This document shows, one piece after another, positions 55,408 to 64,000 of a stretch of 64,000 nt of DNA. The stretch is from positions 2,920,692 through 2,984,691 of the forward strand of contig NZ_LT599032.1 of the NCBI RefSeq assembly GCF_900079725.1, written 5' to 3'. The DNA comes from an uncultured Dysgonomonas sp. (GTDB lineage Bacteria; Bacteroidota; Bacteroidia; Bacteroidales; Dysgonomonadaceae). How positions within the stretch are numbered: position 1 is the stretch's first letter; each line of letters starts with the position of its first letter. Below the pieces are notes generated by a model, which searched no databases, was not told the DNA's origin, and saw only the letters and a program-made list of their open reading frames with translations. The translations under genes were made by a program, and so were the position numbers.

Positions 55408-56408
55408 ATCTGGGCAGTAATCGAATAGTGGCTAATAGTAGTGGTACAGTTATTCAGAAGAATCATTATTATCCGTTTGGTACTGCATTTGCTGAAACAA
55501 CTACAGCCGAACAGGGCAAACAGCCTTATAAGTATAGTGACAAGGAGTTGGATCAGATGCACGGGCTAAATCTGTATGACTATTTCGCCAGGTATTATGA
55601 AAGTGCAATAGGCCGGTTTACTTCAGTCGATCCATTGGCCGAGGAGTATTATAGCTGGTCACTGTATACTTATGTGATGAATAACCCATTAAAGTTTATT
55701 GATCCAGATGGTAAAAAACTGAGATTAGTTAATGCTCCTAATTTTGCATTGATGAATATAGCTAAAGTTGCTGCAACGTCAAGAGGAGGTGAAATGCTGA
55801 ATTATTTGATACAGCATCCGAAAACAATTAATGTACATGGACTTGTATTTAAAATCAATAGTACTTATGATGACTATGAAGTAACATATGCTAATAATTC
55901 TTTGGTTTCAGGAGGGGTTGGCGCCCCTACTCCAGGTTATATTGCAATGGGGCACGAGATGAGACACGGTTACGATCATTTGAATGGTTACTTTAGATCA
56001 GCCCGCTTACTTTCTACAGCAGAGAGACAAAACACAGAGTCCAATGCTGTTAGTTTTGCAAATTATCTAAGATCAGTTTATTCATTATCACCCCTGAGGA
56101 ACAGCTATCCATCTACTGGAATACCAGACGGTAGTTCGAGGTTTTATTCAATGCCTTCTGGTAATGAGAGCGTTTCTAATTTTAAATTTTTAGGACGGAA
56201 AGATAATATAGATAAAAAAAATCAAGCAAAGATCTCAGTTGCAGGTTTTAGTTACATCAAGACTATTGAAAATTTCGATATTTGGGGTAGATCTCAAGGA
56301 ATTCAAACTAAAACTTACTATATGACTGTTAATGTAGATGAAAATAGAAATGTTAACTATAAAATATATGAAAATGAAGATGAATATAAAAAGAATGCTG
56401 GCCTCTAG
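55408..56408 (+). pseudogene. orphan Rhs tip with M91-like metallopeptidase toxin domain
   Basis: Core homology begins mid-protein with LGSNRIVANSSG (from about 55410); the GTG at 55428 is not a natural start. The fragment carries YYPFGTAF, ARYYESAIGRFTSVDPLAEE and NNPLKFIDPDG, the normal Rhs core. A 220-residue tip follows with GYIAMGHEMRHGYDHLNG (H-E-M-R-H zinc site) and ERQNTESNAV (third-ligand Glu). This resembles the M91 effector peptidases found as Rhs toxins. No candidate immunity gene follows; the frame ends 22 bp before a long inverted repeat. Confidence 0.75.
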
Positions 56409-56430
56409 GATGAATATTTGTATTTTGTTA

Positions 56431-56514
56431 GACAGTGTCCAGAATAATGTGTAAATGAAAACTACAAGCTTTTCAACCTGTAGTTTTCATTTACACATTA
56501 TTCTGGACACTGTC
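56431..56514. repeat. 84-bp near-perfect palindrome (36-bp arms)
   Basis: The left arm 56431-56466 and right arm 56479-56514 are exact reverse complements over 36 bp with a 12 nt loop (AGCTTTTCAACC). It lies between the orphan toxin and a leftward gene whose TGA stop overlaps its edge. It may be a bidirectional terminator or a MITE-like/insertion-sequence remnant; the arms begin GACAGTGTCCAGAATAATGT, which looks like a transposon end. Confidence 0.75.
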
Positions 56515-57640
56515 AGGATGCAAATTCATAGTCAATCATATCTTTACGAAGTAAATTTATCCAATCGTTCTTCGATCCGAATTTTCCATGTGTTGTAAAT
56601 ATTTCAAGGATATTATTTCGTAATGAATTAGATATGTTGAAAAATATTGGAAATTTGTCTTTATCTATAAATTTTAACAACATACTCCCCTTTTTAGCAA
56701 TCTCTTCTTTTTTTATAAAATATTTATTTTTAACAAGCCAGATTTTCATTAAAAACTCAAAAGACACTTTATCTGTATTTTCCCCGGTTTCTTTTTTCTT
56801 TTCCTGGTCAAGTTTATGATCGATATACTTAAAATCATCTATTGAAAGAATGAACTTTTTTGACCTCTTAACATCATCAATTTTCCAGGATTCTTTATTT
56901 AATAATGCGAATTGATTTATAATTACAGGAATAGAAACTATCGGGTTAATATTAAATTCAATGTCTTGTTTAAATTCAATTGGTTTAGATATCAGATAAA
57001 CAACCCTACCGATAATGAAATGTAAATTTTCTGTTCTCTGTGTATCATTATGCTGGTATGCCCATTCACAAATTTCGCTTTTAAGTTGTCTTTGAGTAAA
57101 TACAGATTCACTTATTTCTTTTTTAATATTGGAATTTAAGATTAATTCGGCAAGACACCATGCTGCAATTTTACTTATTTCATCATCTTTCCAAAGTAAA
57201 GACATTAATGCCTGTCCTGCTCGTGGGGTAGCAATCTGTTTTAAGGTTAATATTGCTTTTATATCTTCTTTTTGAGATAGTCTTACAAGTTCATCTATAG
57301 CAATATCGCCCATCCTGATTAAACATTTATATAATTCCTGATTTTTGAAACAGGAATTAGAGATGATTTTAGCAGCTTTAGGCAAGTATGTGTATGATAG
57401 CGCATTACCTATAATAACTATTTCTTTTTCATTTCCTGACGAATTAAATCTTGATACTAAGAGATTAAAAATATTCTCACCTCTTTGGCGGGTGTCAGAT
57501 GCCAGGACTCCAAATGCTTTTTCTATTTCTACATTGGAATTTTCGGCATCTATTATTAAGCCGATAAAATAATTGATTATATCATTAGCCAGGTTTTGTT
57601 CAATTCTTTTTGCTTCAGAAATACATTCAAAGGCAATCAC
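56513..57640 (-). pseudogene. HEAT-repeat-like protein, 5'-truncated
   Basis: The ORF has 375 residues. Alternating helical repeats are visible, e.g. IAIDELVRLSQKEDIKAILT and AGQALMSLLWKDDEISKIAA, suggesting an alpha-solenoid. The C-terminal part (about 250-375) is Lys-rich and unlike known domains. The apparent start is a GTG at 57640, but the frame continues without break into the antisense of the next gene, so the true N-terminus was cut off at the junction. Function unknown. Confidence 0.5.
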
Positions 57641-58421
57641 CGTTTCGGGTACCGTAAGTGAATCTTATCGCGGAAAAGCATTCGACATACCTGTCACTAT
57701 ACTGGGGCAGCAGTTATATGTGCGTGTGAGTGTAGGTTGCGGTGCTTATGGGTCTGACACGAGAATAGTCCCTTCCACTGGAGGCGACCCTAACTGGCTG
57801 CAGTGGCAATGCTTCAACCTGGGAGCTGATACCAGCCTCGACCCGTTCACCTATGTATCCAAAGGGGTTACTGTGGGCTATGACATCAAGGGCGACCTCT
57901 ACCAGTGGGGAAGGCCTAAGGACGAACACCAGATTCGCACAAGTGCAACTACAACCACCCTCTCGAACAGCAATACTCCGGGGCATGCGAACTTTATCAT
58001 CAGTACCAGCTCTCCTTCTGACTGGCTTTCGGGCGGCAGCAATACTTCCCGGTGGGGCGACGGCACGACCAACGAGAACATGGCAAAAGCCGCTAACGAC
58101 CCGTGTCCTGCTGGGTGGAAGGTGCCGAGCTATAAACAGTGGGCAAGTATATATACCAATACCACTGCTACGACACCAAACACCTGGACATGGACTACGA
58201 GCGGATACAAAGTTGGCGACGCCTTATTCCTGCCCGCTGCCGGCTCCCGCGGCCACGGCACTGCTTCGACGGTAAACGGCGTGGGTAGCTCCAGCTACTA
58301 CTGGAGTAGTACGGTTACCAGTATCTACTCGTACCATCTGTACTTCCGCAGCGACAGCGTCCTCCCTGCGTACAGCAGCAACCGTGCGTACGGTTTCTCT
58401 GTCCGCTGTGTTTCAGAATAA
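57640..58421 (+). pseudogene. FISUMP-domain surface protein fragment, 5'-truncated
   Basis: The open frame extends from within the antisense of the HEAT-like gene; real homology starts at about SGTVSESYRGKAFDIPVTIL. Further on are PCPAGWKVPSYKQWASIY, GDALFLPAAGSRG, SSYYWSSTV and NRAYGFSVRCV, the hallmarks of the Fibrobacter-type FISUMP domain in secreted Bacteroidetes proteins. GC content is visibly higher than in the neighbours (GC-rich codons such as GGC and CCG). The N-terminal signal and domains are missing. Confidence 0.7.
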
Positions 58422-58496
58422 GAGCGACCTGTAAGGACGCGTGTCAGTCTATTTACTATATACCTAAAAAGATGTAGTATATGCAAAATAATAAAA

Positions 58497-58516
58497 GGAA
58501 ATACCCAGGTATTTCC
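58497..58516. terminator. bidirectional terminator between two convergent fragments
   Basis: GGAAATACC-CA-GGTATTTCC (58497-58516) is flanked by A-rich sequence on the left and T-rich on the right. Confidence 0.8.
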
Positions 58517-58556
58517 CTTTATTTACTAAAATTGTCAGATGTAGATTGGAACTAAT

Positions 58557-58890
58557 TTATTCGGCAGCAGTTTCTACAAATTCCTTACCTGCGTCGTCCA
58601 GAATAACAACTTTAATGCTTTCATCCGATTTTGAGGATAAGGTTACTTTAGTAAGTTTTTTGTCTGCGTTGTAGGCAAGAGCTGTGACATTATATGATTC
58701 TGTGTACCCTTGAATAGCAGCTTGTACTTTCTCGTTCAGGTCTTCAAACTTCACGTCTACATATCCGTCATCGTTTGATTGGCTAATAGCAACGACTGCA
58801 TTATTCTCAACTGATAAACTTTGTACATTGCAAAAGCTGATGTTCCAAAAACTATCGCAAGAAGAGGTACTAGAAGAACTACTCAGTTTT
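58557..58890 (-). pseudogene. PepSY-like periplasmic protein, frameshifted
   Basis: Leftward, the mature part reads VQSLSVENNAVVAISQSN, then YVDVKFEDLNEKVQAAIQGY and DKKLTKVTLSSKSDES, typical of small PepSY-like periplasmic proteins of Bacteroidales. Its signal peptide, VVLLVPLLAIVFGTSAFAM, is seen just upstream (about 58820-58876) but in another frame, and a stop precedes it. A small indel near 58825 thus separates signal and mature parts. An ORF that appears to start at 58925 simply reads through the wrong frame. Confidence 0.65.
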
Positions 58891-59136
58891 ATTGTCAATA
58901 ATGTAGCTTTCGGCGATCTGTACACCAGCGGCTTCTGGGAACTAGTCTTTGAGACATGGGTACAGATAACCTCTGCAAACGATACCTCGTTTGTTCCCAG
59001 CCTGAGCCTACTGGTATTTTACGAAACAGGATACGGCCCCTATGAAAATGAGATGCAACAGTTGAAAGGAAATTATCCCCTGCTCATAAACTGGACGAAG
59101 TATTACTTCTCTGGTACAGAGTCAGAAAGGCAATAG
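58828..59136 (+). pseudogene. unknown gene fragment, C-terminal part
   Basis: An open frame of 102 codons ends at 59136. The first about 30 codons are the antisense of the PepSY signal region and are probably not real. The rest (FGDLYTSGFWELVFETWVQI, then YETGYGPYENEMQQLKG) has a protein-like composition but no family I recognise. It ends 7 bp before the stop of the convergent glycoside hydrolase. It may be the C-terminus of a gene whose front half was lost. Confidence 0.35.
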
Positions 59137-59143
59137 TCTCCGT

Positions 59144-60793
59144 CTATTTTTCTAATGCGTAAGTCGGGTTAAATATTTCCGGATATTTCCTGATAAAGTA
59201 GACTGGTGTGCAGCTCCATGCATGGCAGTAACTGTTCATTGGGTGAAATTTGTAAGGCGAAATAAAATCATCGTTAGGATCATATGCTTCCCAGAATGTG
59301 TCTGCATCTCTACGAACCATTCCTCCCCAATAATCTACTAATGCTTCATTTGCCTCCTTTTCCATTCCTGAATTTATCATTGCCTGGATATAGTAATGAT
59401 AGAGATAAGGGGTGCCTGGAGTTATTGCACTATCGGAAGAGGATAATCCATACAAAGCTCTTTGAGCTTCTTTTTGGGTTGGTACACCGGACAGTACCAT
59501 CCATATTTGAGAAGCATACGATATCTGATTATCAAGTTTTCCAACAAACAACCCCGACTGTTTATCGTAGTATTCTTTGTATGCAGCTTTACTCATTTTC
59601 TTCACCATCGAAGGGATATAGGTAATTTCTTTCTCTTTACCAATCAGCCGCGCGAGTTCATAAGTTTCTTTTAAGGCAAAAATCGAAACACCTTGTAATG
59701 CAACTTCTTTATGTAACCCGGGCTTCCAGTCAAAAAACACCCACCATTCACTATTTGCTCTCTCAAAATCCATCAAACCATTCTCTTGTGTGTAAGTTCT
59801 AACAATTTCAAGTTGTTTTTTTGCCACAGGCCAGAGATCATAGGCTGTCTGTAAATCATTAGTTGCAATCAGGTAATCTTTTAAAGTAGCGTTAAATAAA
59901 AGAGCATACTCTAGTAAAAATTGTTTTTGTTGTGCATGAGGTTCAGGCCTTTCGAATACATTGGCATTTAAATATCCATTTTCATCACTCAACCCTGCAA
60001 CAAGGTATAAACAGCGGCGTGTCAGGTCAAATTGACGATACGAATAATTATTTGCCATTGATTGCAGATAAAGATCACCAATCCAAAGTCGTTGATCTCT
60101 TTTAGGTCCGTCTTCGAATACGGTTTGCATACACTCCTTAAGTGTAGCTAATCCTATGCGGTCGATCTCTGTTATAATTTCCGGTACCGAAGCAGATAAC
60201 GGGTCAGGTACTACGGAGACTGATGTTACCGCTCTGCAAGTAATATCAGAAATTGCAAAATCGAAGTGTGGCTCACCAATTAGCTCTGCTTTAATATATC
60301 TGAATGATAATCTTCGTCCTATTTGAATTGTTTCAGAAACATTCATTACAGTTACTGTTTCGTCCTGTAACCAAGCTCTGCACAGATCACCTGTGTAGGG
60401 ATCAAAAGGTGTTGATACTTCTGAAGGGACTTCACCAAAAGTAAATTTTAGTCTGACCGGAGAGTCGGGGGTTCTTTCATCAAGCGATTTAAGACTAAAT
60501 GACACATAACCAGTTAAATGTTCTCCGAAATCAATAATATAGCTTTTTTGTTGTTTTAATGAAATCTCCGAAAGCTTTTTGTCAGATTGAGATTCAACTA
60601 CCTTCCATCCCTGATATGATTCTTTATCTGAAATAATTTCTACCAGTCTACGTGGCTGTTTTAAAGTTTCTATCAAACGAGGAGTATTTTGTTCTGCTTT
60701 CTTCAACCAGCCAGCTCGATATTCCTTATAAAAGTCTGTTCCATAAAGAGGCACAACAGCTACTAAAAATAAAATAGAAAGGATGTTTTTCAT
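59144..60793 (-). CDS. GH78-like alpha-L-rhamnosidase-type glycoside hydrolase
   Basis: The protein has 549 residues with a signal peptide at about 1-19. A beta-sandwich N-terminal part (about 60-200; KSYIIDFGEHLTGYVSFSLK) precedes an (alpha/alpha)6 barrel. The barrel carries the family motif FEDGPKRDQRLWIGDL (about 227-242) and later the ITPGTPYLYHYYIQAM region. DGP-x-RD-x-R matches the substrate-site motif of GH78 and related families, so it probably removes rhamnose or a similar sugar. It lies after susC-susD in a polysaccharide utilization locus and follows a hairpin. The exact specificity is not known. Confidence 0.75.
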   Translation of the reverse strand: MKNILSILFLVAVVPLYGTDFYKEYRAGWLKKAEQNTPRLIETLKQPRRLVEIISDKESYQGWKVVESQSDKKLSEISLKQQKSYIIDFGEHLTGYVSFSLKSLDERTPDSPVRLKFTFGEVPSEVSTPFDPYTGDLCRAWLQDETVTVMNVSETIQIGRRLSFRYIKAELIGEPHFDFAISDITCRAVTSVSVVPDPLSASVPEIITEIDRIGLATLKECMQTVFEDGPKRDQRLWIGDLYLQSMANNYSYRQFDLTRRCLYLVAGLSDENGYLNANVFERPEPHAQQKQFLLEYALLFNATLKDYLIATNDLQTAYDLWPVAKKQLEIVRTYTQENGLMDFERANSEWWVFFDWKPGLHKEVALQGVSIFALKETYELARLIGKEKEITYIPSMVKKMSKAAYKEYYDKQSGLFVGKLDNQISYASQIWMVLSGVPTQKEAQRALYGLSSSDSAITPGTPYLYHYYIQAMINSGMEKEANEALVDYWGGMVRRDADTFWEAYDPNDDFISPYKFHPMNSYCHAWSCTPVYFIRKYPEIFNPTYALEK

Positions 60794-60807
60794 AAGTAAC
60801 TTATTAT

Positions 60808-60841
60808 ACCTATAGCCGATATGAAAATATCGGCTATAGGT
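60808..60841 (-). terminator. intercistronic hairpin between susD and the hydrolase gene
   Basis: A perfect 15 bp stem (ACCTATAGCCGATAT with ATATCGGCTATAGGT) has a 4 nt loop. It lies 27 bp beyond the susD stop and 14 bp before the hydrolase start. It could be a partial terminator or an mRNA-processing site that lowers expression of the hydrolase relative to the transport proteins. Confidence 0.7.
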
Positions 60842-60868
60842 AATTTGGTTTAATTTTATAAATAATAA

Positions 60869-62605
60869 TCAATAACTATCATAACCCGGATTTTGTTTCA
60901 GATTAGGATTTGCTGCGAGTGTTGTACGACTTATTGGCAATATTTCTCTGAATGACTCTGACTGAGGTTTATCCCACCATGCTTCGGTAAAGCGATTAAA
61001 GCGGCATAGATCTGTACGACGACGGAACTCTCCCAAAAATTCGCGTCCCCATTCATCAAGCATCTCATTCATATCAAGAGTAACATTCCCCTTAGGATCT
61101 ACTGTACCTTGATATAATGATGTAGGATAGTCTACGGCCGGATAGTTACGCTTTCTTACTACGTTCAGCAAATCGCCTGCAGCCATTACATCTCCCCCTC
61201 TGAGTTTGCATTCGGCAAGCGAATAATAAATTTCGGCAAGACGTATCTCTGCATAATCGGTTGCATATGCTTTATCTCCGTCTGTGTCAGGATAAAATGG
61301 GTATTTCACCGCACGCCAACCGGAATTATCATCTGCATAAAGAATTCCCGAACGTTTATCGTCAATTATTGCTCCTTCTGGTGCGTCGTTAAAAAAACCT
61401 GCCTGATCCCGAAGAATCACATCATCGACCTTATTGCCTTGTTTAAGAAAACCACCCTGTAAGAGATTGGGAATTTTTCCGAACAAAAACATTCCTTCGC
61501 GTTCACCGTTGCCAAGATTTTTATAAAGTTTCAGGCGGTAGTCCGACGGATATTTCTTAAATTTGGTAACAGGCTTACCCAGATCATAACTATACTCAAC
61601 ACCGTCGACATCCATACTTGGTGTTAAAGCGAACTTGGTACTGCTATTTCCTTTCTTTGAGAATAGAAAATAATTTGTAGTTGTTCCTCCGGGAGAAAGT
61701 GTCCAGAAATAGACATCACTTGAATAATGATAATTCGAATAGTTTAAATCACTTGCAAATGCATATATCAATTCATCAGAGGTATCATTATTCCACTTAA
61801 AAGGTTCATCCCATTCATCATCAATCGCATAAGGTCCATATTCTCCGTCGATAATCTTTTGGGCATATTCTGCACACTTATCATAGCGAGATACCCCTGT
61901 CCATTTCTCAGAATTTAGATAAAGGCGAACCAAAAGCGCAGCAGCCCCTGCTTTATTCCATCTCTGTTGGTTTTCTTTATTACCACCCAAACTCTCTTTT
62001 TTGGGAAGCTTTGCCAACGCATCGATAAGCTCTTGTTCTATAAAACTAAATGCTTCTTGCGGAGTAACCTGATTTTCAATATTTTTACTATTATCTTCGA
62101 CACTTCGATAGATAGGAATATTACGATAAAAATCAAATAATCTTATATAAAACCATGCTCTGAGCGTTCGGTTACTCCAATATAAATTATTAAACTCCTG
62201 GCGATCCATCGAATAGTCCTCCGGATTAATTTTATCTAAAATATCTAACGTGTTGTTTATTAGTATAATTCCTCTCCAGGGAGCATTCCAGACACTTACA
62301 TAATCGTCATCCCATGTCCATGTATGTTGATGGGTACGAAGTCCCTTACCATTATTGTACCATGTAGTTCCGTTGCGGGTATAAGTTGCCCAATGATCTC
62401 CCATATTTTCCTGTACTTCGAAAACCATTTTCATCGAAGCATATGCCTGATCGTAAGGAGCAAGAGCGAGAGATAAAATATCCTCTTTAGTATGAATAAA
62501 CCCTTCTGATCCGATTGAGCTATACATTTTCTCTTCAAGATCTGTGCATGCTCCCAAAATAGCAAATGAGAAAACGATTAAAAAAGTATAAATTATCTTT
62601 TTCAT
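60869..62605 (-). CDS. SusD/RagB family nutrient-binding outer-membrane lipoprotein
   Basis: The protein has 578 residues. A lipoprotein signal ends LGACTD (Cys at about 20). The N-terminal SusD region (about 25-130: SLALAPYDQAYASMKMVF, then VWNAPWRGIILINNTLDIL) and the C-terminal RagB/SusD domain (EIRLAEIYYSLAECKLRGGD, EWGREFLGEFRRRTDLCRF) are clear. It caps the SusC channel and binds the glycan at the cell surface. It is 38 bp downstream of susC in the same direction and forms the classical pair. Confidence 0.95.
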   Translation of the reverse strand: MKKIIYTFLIVFSFAILGACTDLEEKMYSSIGSEGFIHTKEDILSLALAPYDQAYASMKMVFEVQENMGDHWATYTRNGTTWYNNGKGLRTHQHTWTWDDDYVSVWNAPWRGIILINNTLDILDKINPEDYSMDRQEFNNLYWSNRTLRAWFYIRLFDFYRNIPIYRSVEDNSKNIENQVTPQEAFSFIEQELIDALAKLPKKESLGGNKENQQRWNKAGAAALLVRLYLNSEKWTGVSRYDKCAEYAQKIIDGEYGPYAIDDEWDEPFKWNNDTSDELIYAFASDLNYSNYHYSSDVYFWTLSPGGTTTNYFLFSKKGNSSTKFALTPSMDVDGVEYSYDLGKPVTKFKKYPSDYRLKLYKNLGNGEREGMFLFGKIPNLLQGGFLKQGNKVDDVILRDQAGFFNDAPEGAIIDDKRSGILYADDNSGWRAVKYPFYPDTDGDKAYATDYAEIRLAEIYYSLAECKLRGGDVMAAGDLLNVVRKRNYPAVDYPTSLYQGTVDPKGNVTLDMNEMLDEWGREFLGEFRRRTDLCRFNRFTEAWWDKPQSESFREILPISRTTLAANPNLKQNPGYDSY

Positions 62606-62643
62606 TTCGATTTTTTATTTAGATGAATATTTTGTCCGAAAAA

Positions 62644-64000
62644 TTAAAAACTTAATTGTAGTCCACCTAATATTTGAAGCGTAGATGGATAATATCTTGT
62701 TGAAGTTAATGCGCCGGGAGTCAATCCGTTAACAGGAATAAAATCAGGGTCTAAGCCATCATAACCTTTAATTGTAAACAGGTTTCTACCTGTCATATAT
62801 ACCCTGACACTCGATAAGAAACGCGAGTTCTTAATCTTTAATGTGTAACCCAACGTAGCAACATCCAACTTCATGTAATCTCCCTTTGTAAGAAAATAAT
62901 CTGTTGGTTTCCCCATATTATCTTTTATATCCTTGTTTTTCTCATACGCTGAATGATATACATTATAACCTTTCTGACCCTGACTTATGCCAAAAGCATA
63001 TTCCATAGTATTATATATATCGAAATCGAATGCACCCCTTAGAGAAAGAGAAAGATCCCAATTTTTATATTTAAACATGTGCGACATTGACATACGGTAT
63101 TTTGGCAAACCATTTCCGACATATCGCTTGTCATCATCTATAGCTTTGTCGATAGGTATCTTCTCTGTATTATCCTTATTCCACACTAACCATTTTCCGT
63201 CATTATCAAGACCTGCGTATGAAAGCATGTAAAACGCCCCCACGCGATGTCCTTCTTCCATACGTTGTATAGGAACATTTGCAACTCCAAAATCACCTAG
63301 ACCTAATTTGGCTGAGTCGTCATATCCCTTACTTTGATAAAGGTCGTTCGAGAATTTTTTGAATATATTATGATTTACTTCACCTACTAATCCGATCGTA
63401 TAGCTAAAATCCTTTTTTGTAATTGCATTAATATATAAATCCGCTTCCACACCTGAATTAAGCATCGTACCTACGTTTACAAAAATAGTAGAAGTAACAT
63501 TTGGCGGCATTGGGGCATCATAAGTTCCGACAAGATCTTTTTGAGTGCGGTTATAGTAATTCAAACTACCTGTAAGAATATTATTAAATATTGAGAAATC
63601 AACACCGATATTCCAGTTTATACCTTTTTCCCAATGCAAATTCGGATTAATGTTTGTTGTCGGACCAGTTCCAGTCTGCCAAGTTCCGTTATAGAATACC
63701 TGTCCGGAAGGGTTGTATTGCGCGAGAGATTTGTAATTCGGTATATTCTGATTTCCGGTAATTCCAAAGTCAGCACGAAGTTTCAAATCATCTATCCATG
63801 AAACATTCTCCATAAATTTCTCATTTTTTATACGCCATCCTGCAGAAACAGCCGGAAAATATCCCCATTTATGATTTTTTCCGAATCGCGACGAACCTTC
63901 GTAACGTAATGACGCTGTCATCATATATTTATAGGCATAGTTGTACGTAAGTCGCCCGAAGAAACCAATTAGTTTTGAGGACTCTTTGCTTGATCTCATA
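62644..64000 (-). CDS. SusC/RagA TonB-linked outer-membrane protein (5' end outside window)
   Basis: The C-terminal 451 residues are present; the start lies beyond the right edge. The fragment contains beta-barrel strands (YKYMMTASLRYEGSSRFGKN, NWNIGVDFSIFNNILTGSLN) and ends GALTSTRYYPSTLQILGGLQ with LSF, a typical barrel end. Immediately downstream is the matching SusD. Together they import an oligosaccharide in a TonB-dependent way. The substrate may contain rhamnose, given the adjacent GH78-like enzyme; this last point is inference. Confidence 0.95.
   Translation of the reverse strand, partial: MRSSKESSKLIGFFGRLTYNYAYKYMMTASLRYEGSSRFGKNHKWGYFPAVSAGWRIKNEKFMENVSWIDDLKLRADFGITGNQNIPNYKSLAQYNPSGQVFYNGTWQTGTGPTTNINPNLHWEKGINWNIGVDFSIFNNILTGSLNYYNRTQKDLVGTYDAPMPPNVTSTIFVNVGTMLNSGVEADLYINAITKKDFSYTIGLVGEVNHNIFKKFSNDLYQSKGYDDSAKLGLGDFGVANVPIQRMEEGHRVGAFYMLSYAGLDNDGKWLVWNKDNTEKIPIDKAIDDDKRYVGNGLPKYRMSMSHMFKYKNWDLSLSLRGAFDFDIYNTMEYAFGISQGQKGYNVYHSAYEKNKDIKDNMGKPTDYFLTKGDYMKLDVATLGYTLKIKNSRFLSSVRVYMTGRNLFTIKGYDGLDPDFIPVNGLTPGALTSTRYYPSTLQILGGLQLSF

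Noticed and set aside
1-64000. CRISPR array, tRNA or rRNA genes
   Set aside because: No regularly spaced repeats of CRISPR type and no cloverleaf or rRNA-like sequence were seen on reading; a tRNAscan/Infernal run would be decisive.

Overview
The window looks like chromosome of a low-GC member of the Bacteroidales. A Dysgonomonas-type genome is my best guess, but the species is not proven. The evidence is a Bacteroides-type conjugative backbone (TraA/B/C/D, MobA/B, TraG-like coupling protein, RteC), a SusC/SusD pair, a type IX secretion sorting domain and Bacteroidetes-style Rhs proteins.

Region 1 (1-23.9 kb) is the mobilization, processing and regulatory half of an integrative conjugative element (ICE). 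Leftward genes traD, traC, traB and parA/traA run off the left edge. An approximately 800 bp spacer follows with a cluster of palindromes that is a good oriT candidate. Rightward come mobA, the relaxase, the VirD4/TraG coupling protein, a DUF3945-type protein, topB, a DUF1896 protein and a giant methylase-helicase. Two leftward excisionase-like HTH genes and rteC close the block. After each of four backbone genes sits a cargo unit on the opposite strand: a DUF5677-like gene, a two-gene unknown cassette carrying a PD-(D/E)XK-like motif, a GNAT acetyltransferase, and a RibD/DHFR-like reductase. The two-gene cassette (7523-10266) is the best candidate for an undescribed system, probably defence.

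Region 2 (24-40.4 kb) is an envelope and efflux block. It holds a LytTR two-component pair facing an outer-membrane barrel gene, with two pairs of 21-bp-spaced repeats between them. Next is a MarR-RND-TolC operon, then lipid A/outer-membrane genes: OMPLA-type phospholipase, an unfused LpxC, an LPS-kinase-like protein, small membrane proteins and a cysteine-less thioredoxin-like protein. A large DUF5686-type outer-membrane protein ends the block.

Region 3 (40.4-43.1 kb) is a recombination graveyard: a split tyrosine recombinase, the two halves of a PchR-type AraC regulator in opposite orientations, and a 3'-truncated integrase beside att-like repeats. It may mark the end of the ICE. If so, region 2 would be ICE cargo, which is inference only.

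Region 4 (44.4-56.5 kb) is a polymorphic-toxin locus. A T9SS-sorted protein and two large Rhs proteins form an apparent operon. The second Rhs protein ends in a toxin-44-like tip. It is followed by a duplicated immunity cassette and two orphan Rhs tips, both with HExxH metallopeptidase motifs. Region 5 (56.5-59.1 kb) contains several 5'-truncated or frameshifted genes around abrupt junctions. Region 6 (59.1-64 kb) is a leftward SusC-SusD-glycoside hydrolase (GH78-like) locus running off the right edge.
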